Shown one piece after another: positions 1 through 5,723 of a stretch of 6,863 bases of DNA. The notes under the pieces are model-generated. The model was not told where the DNA came from. It made no database searches and was given only the letters and a program-made list of their open reading frames with translations. Location: contig JAEZDB010000324.1 in assembly GCA_023429855.1 (NCBI GenBank), forward strand, positions 1 to 6,863. The letters are read 5' to 3'. Each line of letters begins with the position of its first letter. Position 1 is the stretch's first letter. The stretch comes from Actinomycetes bacterium (lineage in GTDB: Bacteria; Actinomycetota; Thermoleophilia; Solirubrobacterales; Solirubrobacteraceae). The translations under genes were made by a program, and so were the position numbers.

Positions 1-1100
1 GCCGCCAGCGCGTCGCGCACCGCGTGGGCGACCGCCTCGGCGAGCTTCGGCGGCACGGCGTTCCCGATCTGCCGGTACTGCGCCACGCGCGGCCCGAGAA
101 AGCGGTGGCCCTTGGGGAACGACTGCAGCGCAGCCGCTTCTTCGACGGTGATCCGTCGCAACCGCTCGGGCGCCTCGGCGAGGGGCTTACCGCCGTTGAG
201 GAGGTGCTGGTGGTACTCGACCACCCACGCCGGTGATCCGCGATCGAGCTCCTCCTGGTCGAGGATCGGCGTCGCGTTGCCGCCCATGGAGGCCGGAAGC
301 GTCTTCGCCGGCCGGTCGAGGTGAAGCGGGCGGCCGGAGCCGTTGAAGAGCAGCGAGCCGGTGTGGGCCGTCGGCCGCATGATCGGCTCGCGGGAGGGCA
401 CGACGCGCGCGCCGGTGCGCGTGGCGTTGCCGGGCTCGCCGAACGCGGGCAGCGTCGCGAGCGCCTCGCGGACGGTGACCGGGGTCGGCGTGGTGGGCTC
501 CAGCGACTCGAAGGCGGCGGCGTCGCGGAAGCCGACGAAGAACATCCGCTCGCGCGCCTGCGGCACGCCGAACTGCGACGCGTCGAGCAGGATCATCCGC
601 GCGTCGAAGCCAAGCTCCTCCGCGCGCTCGCGCAGGCGGTCGCGCAGCGGCGCCCAGCGCGGGTTGGAGTACAGCGCCTTCACGTTCTCCATGACGAACG
701 CCCGCGGCTCAAGCGCCTCGACGGCGTCCATGAAGCGGAAGACGTGCTGGGAGCGCGGGTCGTCGTCGCGCATCTTGCCGATCACCGAAAACCCCTGGCA
801 GGGCGGGCCGCCGGTCAGTACGTCGGGCTGCACGTCGGGCAGGCCGACGTCGAGCACGTCGCCCAGCGTGATGTGGTCGCCGATGTTGTGCTCGTACGTC
901 CGAACGGCCCACGGATCGATGTCGTTGGCCCAGGCGACGTCGAACCCGGCCGCGATGAAGCCGAGGTCCAGGCCGCCCGCGCCCGAGTACAGAGAGACCA
1001 CGCTCGGCTTGCGCACCTCGCGGATCTTGACGCCTCGGGCCGACGGAACGCCGCGCCGGAAACCAGGTTGGTCGACCGAGAGGGGGAGCGGGAGCCTCAT
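1..1100 (-). CDS. DNA (cytosine-5)-methyltransferase, C-terminus cut by window edge
   Basis: Transfers a methyl group from S-adenosylmethionine to C5 of cytosine in duplex DNA. Reading from the ATG at 1100 gives 366 codons with the family motifs in order: motif I SLYSGAGGLDLGF (about 36-48), motif IV GGPPCQGFS (97-105, catalytic Cys101), motif VI ENV (138-140), motif VIII QARER (181-185), a target-recognition region (about 200-315), motif IX (about 316-329) and motif X GNAVPP (346-351). Only a short tail after motif X should be missing. No ATG or GTG lies closely upstream in frame; a GTG at codon 29 is an alternative start, just before the conserved fold, and no clear Shine-Dalgarno separates the two. 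It is divergent from vsr with 66 bp between, and a LexA-like palindrome sits just before the ATG. The recognition sequence cannot be read from the protein. A partner restriction enzyme, if any, would lie beyond base 1. Confidence 0.95.
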   Translation of the reverse strand, partial: MRLPLPLSVDQPGFRRGVPSARGVKIREVRKPSVVSLYSGAGGLDLGFIAAGFDVAWANDIDPWAVRTYEHNIGDHITLGDVLDVGLPDVQPDVLTGGPPCQGFSVIGKMRDDDPRSQHVFRFMDAVEALEPRAFVMENVKALYSNPRWAPLRDRLRERAEELGFDARMILLDASQFGVPQARERMFFVGFRDAAAFESLEPTTPTPVTVREALATLPAFGEPGNATRTGARVVPSREPIMRPTAHTGSLLFNGSGRPLHLDRPAKTLPASMGGNATPILDQEELDRGSPAWVVEYHQHLLNGGKPLAEAPERLRRITVEEAAALQSFPKGHRFLGPRVAQYRQIGNAVPPKLAEAVAHAVRDALA

Positions 1101-1102
1101 GC

Positions 1103-1116
1103 CGAACAGATGTTCG
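1103..1116. promoter_or_regulatory. Putative LexA/SOS box between the methyltransferase and vsr
   Basis: The 14-bp sequence CGAACAGATGTTCG has 6-bp perfect inverted arms around GA. It fits every position of the Gram-positive LexA consensus CGAAC-RNRY-GTTCG. It ends 2 bp from the methyltransferase ATG and would cover that gene's start region, where a repressor would block it. It lies about 50 bp upstream of the vsr start. LexA control is inferred from the motif alone. Confidence 0.65.
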
Positions 1117-1153
1117 CAGGGGCTCCGGCGGAACGGGTGCCGGCGTATGGGTG

Positions 1154-1159
1154 CACAAT
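1154..1159 (+). promoter_or_regulatory. Candidate -10 element of vsr
   Basis: CACAAT ends 7 nt before the GTG at 1167, the same spacing as the clearer TANNNT elements elsewhere in this window. It differs from TANNNT at the first base. It favours leaderless initiation at the GTG but is weak evidence on its own. Confidence 0.35.
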
Positions 1160-1166
1160 CCGCATC

Positions 1167-1634
1167 GTGGGCGTCGAGGACGAGTCGCTTGAGGTGCTGC
1201 GCGGCCGCCTTCGCAAGCCGCCCGCCGCATCGAATGCCGGGACGCGGACGTCGATGGTCGGCAACAAGCGCGTCGATTCGCTGCCGGAGCGTCGCCTCCG
1301 GTCGGCGCTCCACGCCGCTGGCCTGCGGTATCGCGTCGACCTGCCGATCCGCGTGCCGGGCCGCCGTCCCATTCGTCCCGACATCGTCTTTACGCGCCGT
1401 CGCGTCGCGGTGTTTATCGATGGCTGCTTCTGGCACGGGTGCCCGGAGCACGGCAGCTCGCCGCGACGCAACAGCGACTATTGGAGCGCGAAGCTCGAGG
1501 TCAACCGGCGCCGCGACATTGAGCAGACCGCTGCGCTCGCCGACGCCGGGTGGCTGGTCGTGCGCCTCTGGGAGCACGAGTCGCTTGACGCGTCGCTCGC
1601 AGCCGTGTTGGCGAGGCTCGAAGAAGCGTCGTAA
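1167..1634 (+). CDS. vsr: Very short patch repair (Vsr) mismatch endonuclease
   Basis: Vsr nicks DNA 5' of the T in a T:G mismatch left by deamination of 5-methylcytosine, so it normally accompanies a C5 methyltransferase, as here. From the GTG at 1167 it is 155 aa, the usual length. By alignment to E. coli Vsr from memory, Glu41 matches E25, Asp72 (in PDIVF) the catalytic D51, and the block FIDGCFWHGCPEHG (83-96) contains zinc-type Cys/His and His90 matching H69. NxxRD (113-117) and VRLWEHE (132-138) are also typical. The stretch KPPAASNAGTR (17-27) resembles the N-terminus of actinobacterial Vsr proteins, which supports a start upstream of the ATG at 1254. The GTG at 1194 is another option. 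The open frame continues far upstream only as antisense of the methyltransferase. It is convergent with the next gene, 32 bp away. Confidence 0.92.
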   Translation: MGVEDESLEVLRGRLRKPPAASNAGTRTSMVGNKRVDSLPERRLRSALHAAGLRYRVDLPIRVPGRRPIRPDIVFTRRRVAVFIDGCFWHGCPEHGSSPRRNSDYWSAKLEVNRRRDIEQTAALADAGWLVVRLWEHESLDASLAAVLARLEEAS

Positions 1635-1641
1635 GACCGCC

Positions 1642-1660
1642 CGCGGCCTACAACGCCGCG
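1642..1660. terminator. Hairpin between convergent vsr and the 215-aa gene
   Basis: CGCGGC (1642-1647) and GCCGCG (1655-1660) form a perfect 6-bp GC stem with a 7-nt loop, filling the 32-bp gap between two stop codons. No T-tract follows on either strand. It may be a bidirectional terminator of the type seen in high-GC genomes, but a GC-rich hairpin of this size can arise by chance. Confidence 0.35.
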
Positions 1661-1666
1661 CTGCCG

Positions 1667-2314
1667 CTAGAAGCAGTCGCCGTCGTCGTCGAACGGTGCC
1701 CTCGCCCGCTGGCGCGCCTCCTCGCGCGCCTCCTCCCGCTCCTCTTCGCCGATCTCTTCCGCGAGCTGCTCGACCTCGCGCCAGAGCGCTGTCGCACGCG
1801 CGTACGCTGCGGCGTAGCGCGGATCGACAGGGAGCCGCAAGCCCTGCGACGCGACGTCGAGTGCCCGGTCGATGAGCGGCTGGTCGCGGCCCTCGTCGTA
1901 GCCCCAGAGGTCTCGGAAGTCGCGAAAGGCACCCGCGACGACGCGGAATCGCGTGGTCTCGACAAAGTCGTGCGGTCCGTCGTCCAGCGACTGCCCGTCC
2001 CAGTCGTAGTAGAAGGCGCGTCCGTCGGCGGTGAGATGGATGTAAGCCCTGGTGTGGCGGTGCTTGTAGAGATGGAGGATGGTCCCGTCCTCGAGGCGTT
2101 TGCGACCCATGTCCATAAACGCCTGGGCCAGTCCGACGCCAACCAGCTCAAGCAGCGGGGTCCAGTCGGCGGGCTCGTCGAACAGATGCTCGACGCCGCG
2201 CAGCCTCACCTCGCCCTTGGTCTTCCTCTTGCGGCTCTTGCGCCGCGGGCGAGCGGTCGGCGCCTCGAGCGAGGGATCGTCGACGGGGACGGCAGGGTCG
2301 GTGCTTTCAAGCAT
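1667..2314 (-). CDS. Hypothetical protein, 215 aa, not recognised
   Basis: I do not recognise this family. From the ATG at 2314 the protein has a low-complexity start, then a strongly basic patch PRRKSRKRKTK (23-33). A folded-looking core follows (about 35-175), with a strand-like segment around EDGTILHLYKHRHTRAYIHL (75-94), then DGRAFYYDWDG (97-107). The C-terminus is a charged helix (about 178-205) rich in Glu and Arg, likely a coiled coil, ending in the acidic PFDDDGDC (207-214). No signal peptide, membrane segment or nuclease motif is visible. The frame stays open up to an ATG at 2560, but that region is antisense of tenA and reads as a low-complexity shadow, so the 2314 start is preferred. 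No Shine-Dalgarno is visible. It is convergent with vsr and divergent from tenA, and a functional tie to either is not shown. Confidence 0.72.
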   Translation of the reverse strand: MLESTDPAVPVDDPSLEAPTARPRRKSRKRKTKGEVRLRGVEHLFDEPADWTPLLELVGVGLAQAFMDMGRKRLEDGTILHLYKHRHTRAYIHLTADGRAFYYDWDGQSLDDGPHDFVETTRFRVVAGAFRDFRDLWGYDEGRDQPLIDRALDVASQGLRLPVDPRYAAAYARATALWREVEQLAEEIGEEEREEAREEARQRARAPFDDDGDCF

Positions 2315-2403
2315 GGGTAGAGCGTGGCGAGCGAAAACGCGCGCGTGTGCGGAGTTTGTGCAGACTTCGCAACGATTTCGGCTCGTAACTGCGCGCTGGG
2401 ACA

Positions 2404-2424
2404 GGCAGGTGGAAGCGCCCTGCC
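2404..2424. repeat. Inverted repeat in the tenA promoter
   Basis: GGCAGG (2404-2409) and CCTGCC (2419-2424) are perfect 6-bp arms separated by 9 bp. The left arm occupies the -35 position for the -10 at 2427-2432, with a 17-bp spacer, so it could be a repressor operator or a short hairpin. No TPP riboswitch signature is visible in 2315-2438. Confidence 0.3.
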
Positions 2425-2426
2425 CG

Positions 2427-2432
2427 TACCCT
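2427..2432 (+). promoter_or_regulatory. -10 element of tenA, leaderless type
   Basis: TACCCT lies 6 nt before the ATG at 2439 and matches the actinobacterial TANNNT -10 hexamer. Transcription would start at or next to the A of the ATG, which explains the absence of a ribosome binding site. Confidence 0.5.
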
Positions 2433-2438
2433 CCACCG

Positions 2439-3128
2439 ATGCCCTTCGACGCCGACCTTCGCGCTGCCGCCGACGATCTCTGGGAGGCGCAGCACAACCA
2501 CCCGTTCGTGCGGGGACTGGGCGACGGCACGCTGCCGGCTGAGCGGTTTCGGGAGTACATCGCCCAGGACTACGTGTTCCTGATCGACTACGGGCGGCTG
2601 CTGGCGCTGGGGGCCGCGAAGGCGCCGGACCTGCCGACGATGCGCAAGTTCGCCGAGCTGACGCAGGCGATCCTGGTGACGGAGATGGACCTGCACCGGT
2701 CGCTGGCAGCGGGGTGGGGCGTCGACGAGGAGACGCTCGCCGCGACGGTGCCGTCGCCGGCGACGGCCGCCTACGTCGACTTCTTGCTGCGCACCGCGGC
2801 GCTGGGCGACTTCGCTGAGCTCGTGGCGGTGCTGCTGCCGTGTATGTGGAGCTACGCGGAGATCGGCGAGCGGCTCGACGACGCGGCGGCGGCCGGTGCG
2901 GCCGACCCTGGCCCGTACCGCGCGTGGGTGGAGACGTACGCGTCAGACGAGTTCGGCGAGCTGGCTGACTGGTGTCGTCGACTCACGGCGGAGCTTGGCG
3001 CGGACGCGCGCGAGGCGGGCCGCGCGCGGATGACGCAGGCGTTCCTCGGCGCGAGCCGTCATGAGCTGGCGTTCTGGGAAGCCTGTTGGCGGCCCCGGAC
3101 GGGGAGTGAACGCGCACAGACATCATGA
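2439..3128 (+). CDS. tenA: TenA/thiaminase II family aminopyrimidine aminohydrolase
   Basis: TenA enzymes hydrolyse the amino group of aminopyrimidines from degraded thiamine, salvaging HMP for thiamine synthesis in the cytoplasm, and can cleave thiamine. This 229-aa all-helical protein starts with the family pattern LWEAQHNHPFVRGLGDGTL (14-32), then FREYIAQDYVFL (37-48). The key residues fall at the B. subtilis TenA positions: Asp44, Tyr112, Cys135 (in LLPCMWSY, the nucleophile of the TenA_C class) and Tyr139. Glu209 in RHELAFWE is the C-terminal catalytic Glu equivalent. Residue 47 is Phe where B. subtilis has Tyr, a small change in the pocket. The open frame extends upstream to 2079, but that part is antisense of the neighbouring gene; the ATG at 2439 has a -10 hexamer just before it. 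No other thiamine gene is in view. The last codons overlap the vapBC palindrome. Confidence 0.9.
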   Translation: MPFDADLRAAADDLWEAQHNHPFVRGLGDGTLPAERFREYIAQDYVFLIDYGRLLALGAAKAPDLPTMRKFAELTQAILVTEMDLHRSLAAGWGVDEETLAATVPSPATAAYVDFLLRTAALGDFAELVAVLLPCMWSYAEIGERLDDAAAAGAADPGPYRAWVETYASDEFGELADWCRRLTAELGADAREAGRARMTQAFLGASRHELAFWEACWRPRTGSERAQTS

Positions 3129-3132
3129 TGTC
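3119..3132. promoter_or_regulatory. Perfect palindrome, probable VapBC operator
   Basis: GACATCATGATGTC is a 14-bp perfect palindrome covering the end of tenA, including its TGA stop, and ending 34 bp before the vapB start. It adjoins the expected -35 region. RHH antitoxins bind such inverted repeats to repress their own operon. The palindrome is seen; the binding is inferred. Confidence 0.5.
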
Positions 3133-3153
3133 CAGGAAAAGGCATCACGGTGC

Positions 3154-3159
3154 TAACGT
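3154..3159 (+). promoter_or_regulatory. -10 element of vapBC, leaderless type
   Basis: TAACGT is followed by 7 nt and then the vapB ATG at 3167, matching TANNNT with leaderless spacing. No Shine-Dalgarno precedes the ATG. Confidence 0.5.
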
Positions 3160-3166
3160 CGTGCTC

Positions 3167-3412
3167 ATGCGTACGACGCTCACCCTCGACTCCGACGTTG
3201 CGGCGCGTCTGCAAGAGCTCCAGCGCGAGCGCGGCTGGTCGTTCAAAGAGGCGGTCAATCAGACACTGCGTCGTGGTCTTGGGACCGGAGACAGCTCGAG
3301 CACGCAATACCAGATGCCCGTGAGGGAGCTGGGCGTGCGGCCTGGCGTCGACGTCGACCGGATCCGCCACGTGCTCAGCGAACTCGACGACGAACGCGAC
3401 ATCGGCGCGTGA
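3167..3412 (+). CDS. vapB: VapB-type antitoxin (ribbon-helix-helix)
   Basis: An 81-aa antitoxin that should bind and inhibit the adjacent VapC and repress the operon through DNA binding. The N-terminus RTTLTLDSDVAARLQELQ (2-19) is the strand-helix of a ribbon-helix-helix fold, with the second helix around GWSFKEAVNQTLRRGL (23-38). The C-terminal half (about 40-81), acidic at the end with ELDDERD, would be the toxin-neutralising tail. The ATG at 3167 is chosen over an in-frame upstream start at 3125 because the RHH domain begins there and a -10 hexamer precedes it. The stop overlaps the vapC GTG by 4 bp (GTGA), so translation is probably coupled. Confidence 0.88.
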   Translation: MRTTLTLDSDVAARLQELQRERGWSFKEAVNQTLRRGLGTGDSSSTQYQMPVRELGVRPGVDVDRIRHVLSELDDERDIGA

Positions 3413-3840
3413 TCGTCCCCGACGTCAACGTCCTGATCTACGCGGCGGACTCCTCGTCGCCGCACCATGCGGTTGCACGCGAATGGTGGGAGACCACGCT
3501 CAACGACGGGCACCCCGTGGGGCTGCCGTGGGTTGTCGCGTCGGGCTTTCTCCGCGTGGTCACCAACCCGCGCGCGGTCGCCGCGCCATACGACGTCCTC
3601 GCGGCGCTCGACGTCGTTGACGGCTGGTACGCCGTGCCGAGTGTCCTTGCGATCTCGCCCGGTCGCCGCCACGCGCAGCTCCTGCGTGACTTCCTGGCGC
3701 AGCTCGGGGTCGGCGCGAACGCCGTTCCAGACGCACACCTCGCAGCGATCGCGGTGGAGCACGGAGCGACGCTGCACTCCACAGATCGCGGCTTTGCGCG
3801 TTACGACGGTCTGCGCTGGGTCGACCCGCTTGCGCTCTGA
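3409..3840 (+). CDS. vapC: VapC-type toxin, PIN-domain ribonuclease
   Basis: PIN-domain toxins are Mg-dependent RNases that usually cut tRNA or rRNA when freed from VapB. The 143-aa protein starts at a GTG inside the vapB stop. The acidic centre includes Asp5 and Asn7 in VPDVNVLIYA (3-12), Asp108 in VPDAHLAA (106-113) and Asp126 in STDRGFARY (124-132), ending GLRWVDPL (134-141). The segment WVVASGFLRVVTNPR (41-55) is typical of this subfamily; the position where many PIN proteins carry a second-motif Glu appears to be Ala/Ser/Gly here, as I recall for other FLRVxTNPR-type VapC proteins. The cellular RNA target cannot be predicted. Confidence 0.9.
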   Translation: MIVPDVNVLIYAADSSSPHHAVAREWWETTLNDGHPVGLPWVVASGFLRVVTNPRAVAAPYDVLAALDVVDGWYAVPSVLAISPGRRHAQLLRDFLAQLGVGANAVPDAHLAAIAVEHGATLHSTDRGFARYDGLRWVDPLAL

Positions 3841-3866
3841 GGTCGCAAGGCGCCGCCTGCCCAACA

Positions 3867-3887
3867 AGCGGTCACTCCCTGGCCGCT
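3867..3887 (+). terminator. Weak hairpin after vapC
   Basis: AGCGGTC (3867-3873) can pair with GGCCGCT (3881-3887), 7 bp including one G-T wobble, around a 7-nt loop. It lies between the vapC stop and the next promoter. There is no T-tract, so this is a modest candidate for separating vapBC from the downstream gene. Confidence 0.25.
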
Positions 3888-3895
3888 ACCGCGCC

Positions 3896-3901
3896 TAGCC
3901 T
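3896..3901 (+). promoter_or_regulatory. -10 element of the DUF488 gene, leaderless type
   Basis: TAGCCT is followed by 7 nt and the ATG at 3909, the same spacing as at vapB. This suggests the gene has its own promoter and is not simply read through from vapBC. Confidence 0.5.
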
Positions 3902-3908
3902 TCCTCGC

Positions 3909-4352
3909 ATGCCCACGCTCTTCACGATCGGCTACGAGGACCTGCCGCCGGCGATGCTGGTTGCGGAGCTGCAGGCGGCGGGGGTGCGGCGTCTGATCGA
4001 CGTGCGCTTTCGGCCGCAGTCGCGGCGGGCGGGGATGTCGAAGACGAAGCTCGGGGAGTTCCTGTTCGCGCACGGCATCACCTACGAGCACCGGCGCTCG
4101 CTGGGGACGCCGCCCGAGATCCGCGTGCACTTCCACGCCGGGCGGACGGCAGAGGGACGCAAGTCGTTTGCCGCGTACGTGGAGGCGACGGCGTCGGAGG
4201 AGCTTGACGAGCTGGCGGCCGCGCTCGACACCGACCCGCCGACGGCGCTGATGTGCCTCGAAGCCGACCCGGCGACCTGCCATCGGCGCGTCGTGGCCGA
4301 GGCGCTGCGGGCGCGCCGGCCCGATCTGGAGGTCGTCGACCTCGGCGCCTGA
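3909..4352 (+). CDS. DUF488 family protein
   Basis: A 147-aa cytoplasmic protein with the hallmarks of DUF488, whose biochemical role is not settled. It opens TLFTIGYEDL (3-12), followed by LIDVRFRPQSRRAGMSK (29-45) with the conserved DVR-x-x-P-x-SRR pattern. After that come YEHRRSLGTP (59-68) and the C-terminal signature ALMCLEADPATCHRR (113-127), where Cys116, Cys124 and His125 are the family's conserved polar residues. Length is normal for the family, with no truncation. The start is fixed by the TIGY motif at the N-terminus and the -10 hexamer just before the ATG. It stands alone, with vapBC upstream and hipA convergent downstream, so the neighbours say little about its job. Confidence 0.9.
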   Translation: MPTLFTIGYEDLPPAMLVAELQAAGVRRLIDVRFRPQSRRAGMSKTKLGEFLFAHGITYEHRRSLGTPPEIRVHFHAGRTAEGRKSFAAYVEATASEELDELAAALDTDPPTALMCLEADPATCHRRVVAEALRARRPDLEVVDLGA

Positions 4353-4366
4353 CCGGCGACGCGGGC

Positions 4367-4400
4367 CCCGGGCTGCGTCGAGGCGTCGACTCGGGCCGGG
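4367..4400. terminator. Imperfect long hairpin between the DUF488 gene and hipA
   Basis: A 34-nt hairpin fills most of the 66-bp gap between these convergent stop codons. GTCGA (4377-4381) pairs with TCGAC (4386-4390) around a GGCG loop, and the stem continues outwards through 4373-4375/4392-4394 and 4367-4371/4396-4400 with two mismatches and one wobble. It has no T-tract. It may act as a bidirectional terminator. Confidence 0.45.
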
Positions 4401-4418
4401 ACTGAACCTCCTGCGGCG

Positions 4419-5723
4419 TCAGTTGGCGAGATCGAGCCTGTGCGTCCGCGCGATCCGGTCGGCCTGCGCCCCTGCGACGCCGGCGTCGGCGGCGAAGCGC
4501 GGCCAGTCGCGCACGGCGTCGGTCACCTCGCGCAGGATCGCGACGGCGCGGCCGCGCTTGAGGCTGGCGCTGCGGCCGGCGGCGCGGAGATCGTCGACGG
4601 TGAAGTCGTCGCGCTTGCCGTTGATCGACATCTGGTGCTGCCGCATCCAGCGGTTGCCCGGGTCGAACGCGTAGGTCACGTCGAACGCTGGCGAGAGGGC
4701 CCAGCGGCCGTCGCGATCCATGAGGAACGCGATGTTCTTCACGTGGTCGTCTTGGTTGCGCGCGACCACGTTGAAGGTCATCCGGCGGAACTGCTCCTCG
4801 CCGGCCGTCGCGGGCAAGCCGAGCTGGCGCATCACCAGGAACGCCTGCTCGTAGGCGTGCGCAGCCGGCTGGTTGTAGTCGAGGTGGGCCAGCGCGCCAA
4901 GGCTCTGCATGTGGACCTTGTCGCCGGTCGCCGTGCGGTCGAAGCGGCGCGTCATGAAGTGCCGGCGGCCGTGCTCCTCAAGGAGGCGGCACTCGCTCAT
5001 CTGAATGCCGGCAGCCGCGGCCATCCGCGCGTACGCCAGCTCGATCGCTCCAAACCCCTGCGGATCGCGCAGACCGCGGTCGCCGCTGCCGGCGACGCCG
5101 TCGAACTTGAGCAGCCAGTGCTCGAAGCCCGCCGGTGCTGCGACCTGCCCCGAGCGGACCTCACCGGTCGCGCGGTTCCAAGCGATCACCGCCTTTGGCC
5201 GGGCGCCGCCAGCCGAGGTGCCGACGCGCAAGATGTCGCGCAGCGCCTCGTCCTCGCGGTCCTCACGCAGGGCAGTCACGAGCTGCTCGCGATCCGTCAG
5301 GACCTCCGAAGCCAGCTCGACCAGCGCGCCGAGGTCGACGGGTCGGGCTTCGCTGTCGACGGGACCGGTCGTCGGACGAAACTCCAGCGCGCCCATGGCC
5401 CGCTGGCCGGCGTAACACAGCCGCTCGACCGCGCTGAAGGTGCCTGGCTCGCGCCCCTGCGCGGCGAGCCACGCGTCGATCAGGGCGCTGCCGTAGCGGT
5501 CTGGCAAGGCGTCGGCAAGGAGGCCGGGAAGCCCTTGAAAGGCCTCGCGCCCAAGCTGCGGAAAGCGGTAGACCTCCCGCGCGAGGGGCATGGTGATCGG
5601 CGAGACCTCGACGCCGTGGTTGGCAAAGCCCGGCTCGTACTCAAAGGCGGCCACGTCGCCGGCGCCGTCTTGCGCCACAGCCCCGATCGTGGTCCCCCAC
5701 AACCGAACCTCGGCCACCGTCAT
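4419..5723 (-). CDS. hipA: HipA family toxin, Ser/Thr kinase
   Basis: HipA toxins are Ser/Thr kinases; E. coli HipA phosphorylates glutamyl-tRNA synthetase and halts growth. This 434-aa protein has the full architecture: a HipA N-terminal domain (about 1-118, including FQGLPGLLADALPDRYG at 62-78), then the kinase domain. Visible elements are the Gly-rich loop GTSAGGARPK (168-177), whose Ser170 aligns by eye with autophosphorylated Ser150 of E. coli HipA, the substrate-side WLLKFDG (203-209), MTRRFDR (257-263), catalytic NQDDHVKN (323-330; Asp325 and Asn330 matching D309 and N314) and SPAFDVT (344-350; Asp348 matching D332). Because the N-terminal domain is fused, this is not a split HipBST system. 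The start overlaps the hipB stop (ATGA), implying coupled translation. All catalytic residues are intact. The target is not predictable. Confidence 0.94.
   Translation of the reverse strand: MTVAEVRLWGTTIGAVAQDGAGDVAAFEYEPGFANHGVEVSPITMPLAREVYRFPQLGREAFQGLPGLLADALPDRYGSALIDAWLAAQGREPGTFSAVERLCYAGQRAMGALEFRPTTGPVDSEARPVDLGALVELASEVLTDREQLVTALREDREDEALRDILRVGTSAGGARPKAVIAWNRATGEVRSGQVAAPAGFEHWLLKFDGVAGSGDRGLRDPQGFGAIELAYARMAAAAGIQMSECRLLEEHGRRHFMTRRFDRTATGDKVHMQSLGALAHLDYNQPAAHAYEQAFLVMRQLGLPATAGEEQFRRMTFNVVARNQDDHVKNIAFLMDRDGRWALSPAFDVTYAFDPGNRWMRQHQMSINGKRDDFTVDDLRAAGRSASLKRGRAVAILREVTDAVRDWPRFAADAGVAGAQADRIARTHRLDLAN

Noticed and set aside
321..1166. Long upstream extension of the vsr frame
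   Set aside because: This part is antisense to the methyltransferase coding sequence; Vsr homology begins after 1167.
343..1875. 510-codon open frame on the + strand
   Set aside because: It overlaps the methyltransferase antisense and vsr in another frame; the product is Ser/Arg-rich with no recognisable domain.
2079..2438. Upstream extension of tenA
   Set aside because: Antisense to the neighbouring gene; TenA family homology starts at the 2439 ATG.
2315..2438. Possible TPP riboswitch before tenA
   Set aside because: None of the conserved TPP riboswitch blocks (CTGAGA, ACCTGAT, GGATAATGCC-type) is present and the -10 lies next to the ATG, leaving no leader.
2315..2560. N-terminal extension of the 215-aa gene (start at 2560)
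   Set aside because: It would overlap the tenA start and promoter and reads as low-complexity sequence; the ATG at 2314 is more reasonable.
3259..3867. 202-codon open frame on the minus strand
   Set aside because: Antisense to vapB and vapC, with no family features.
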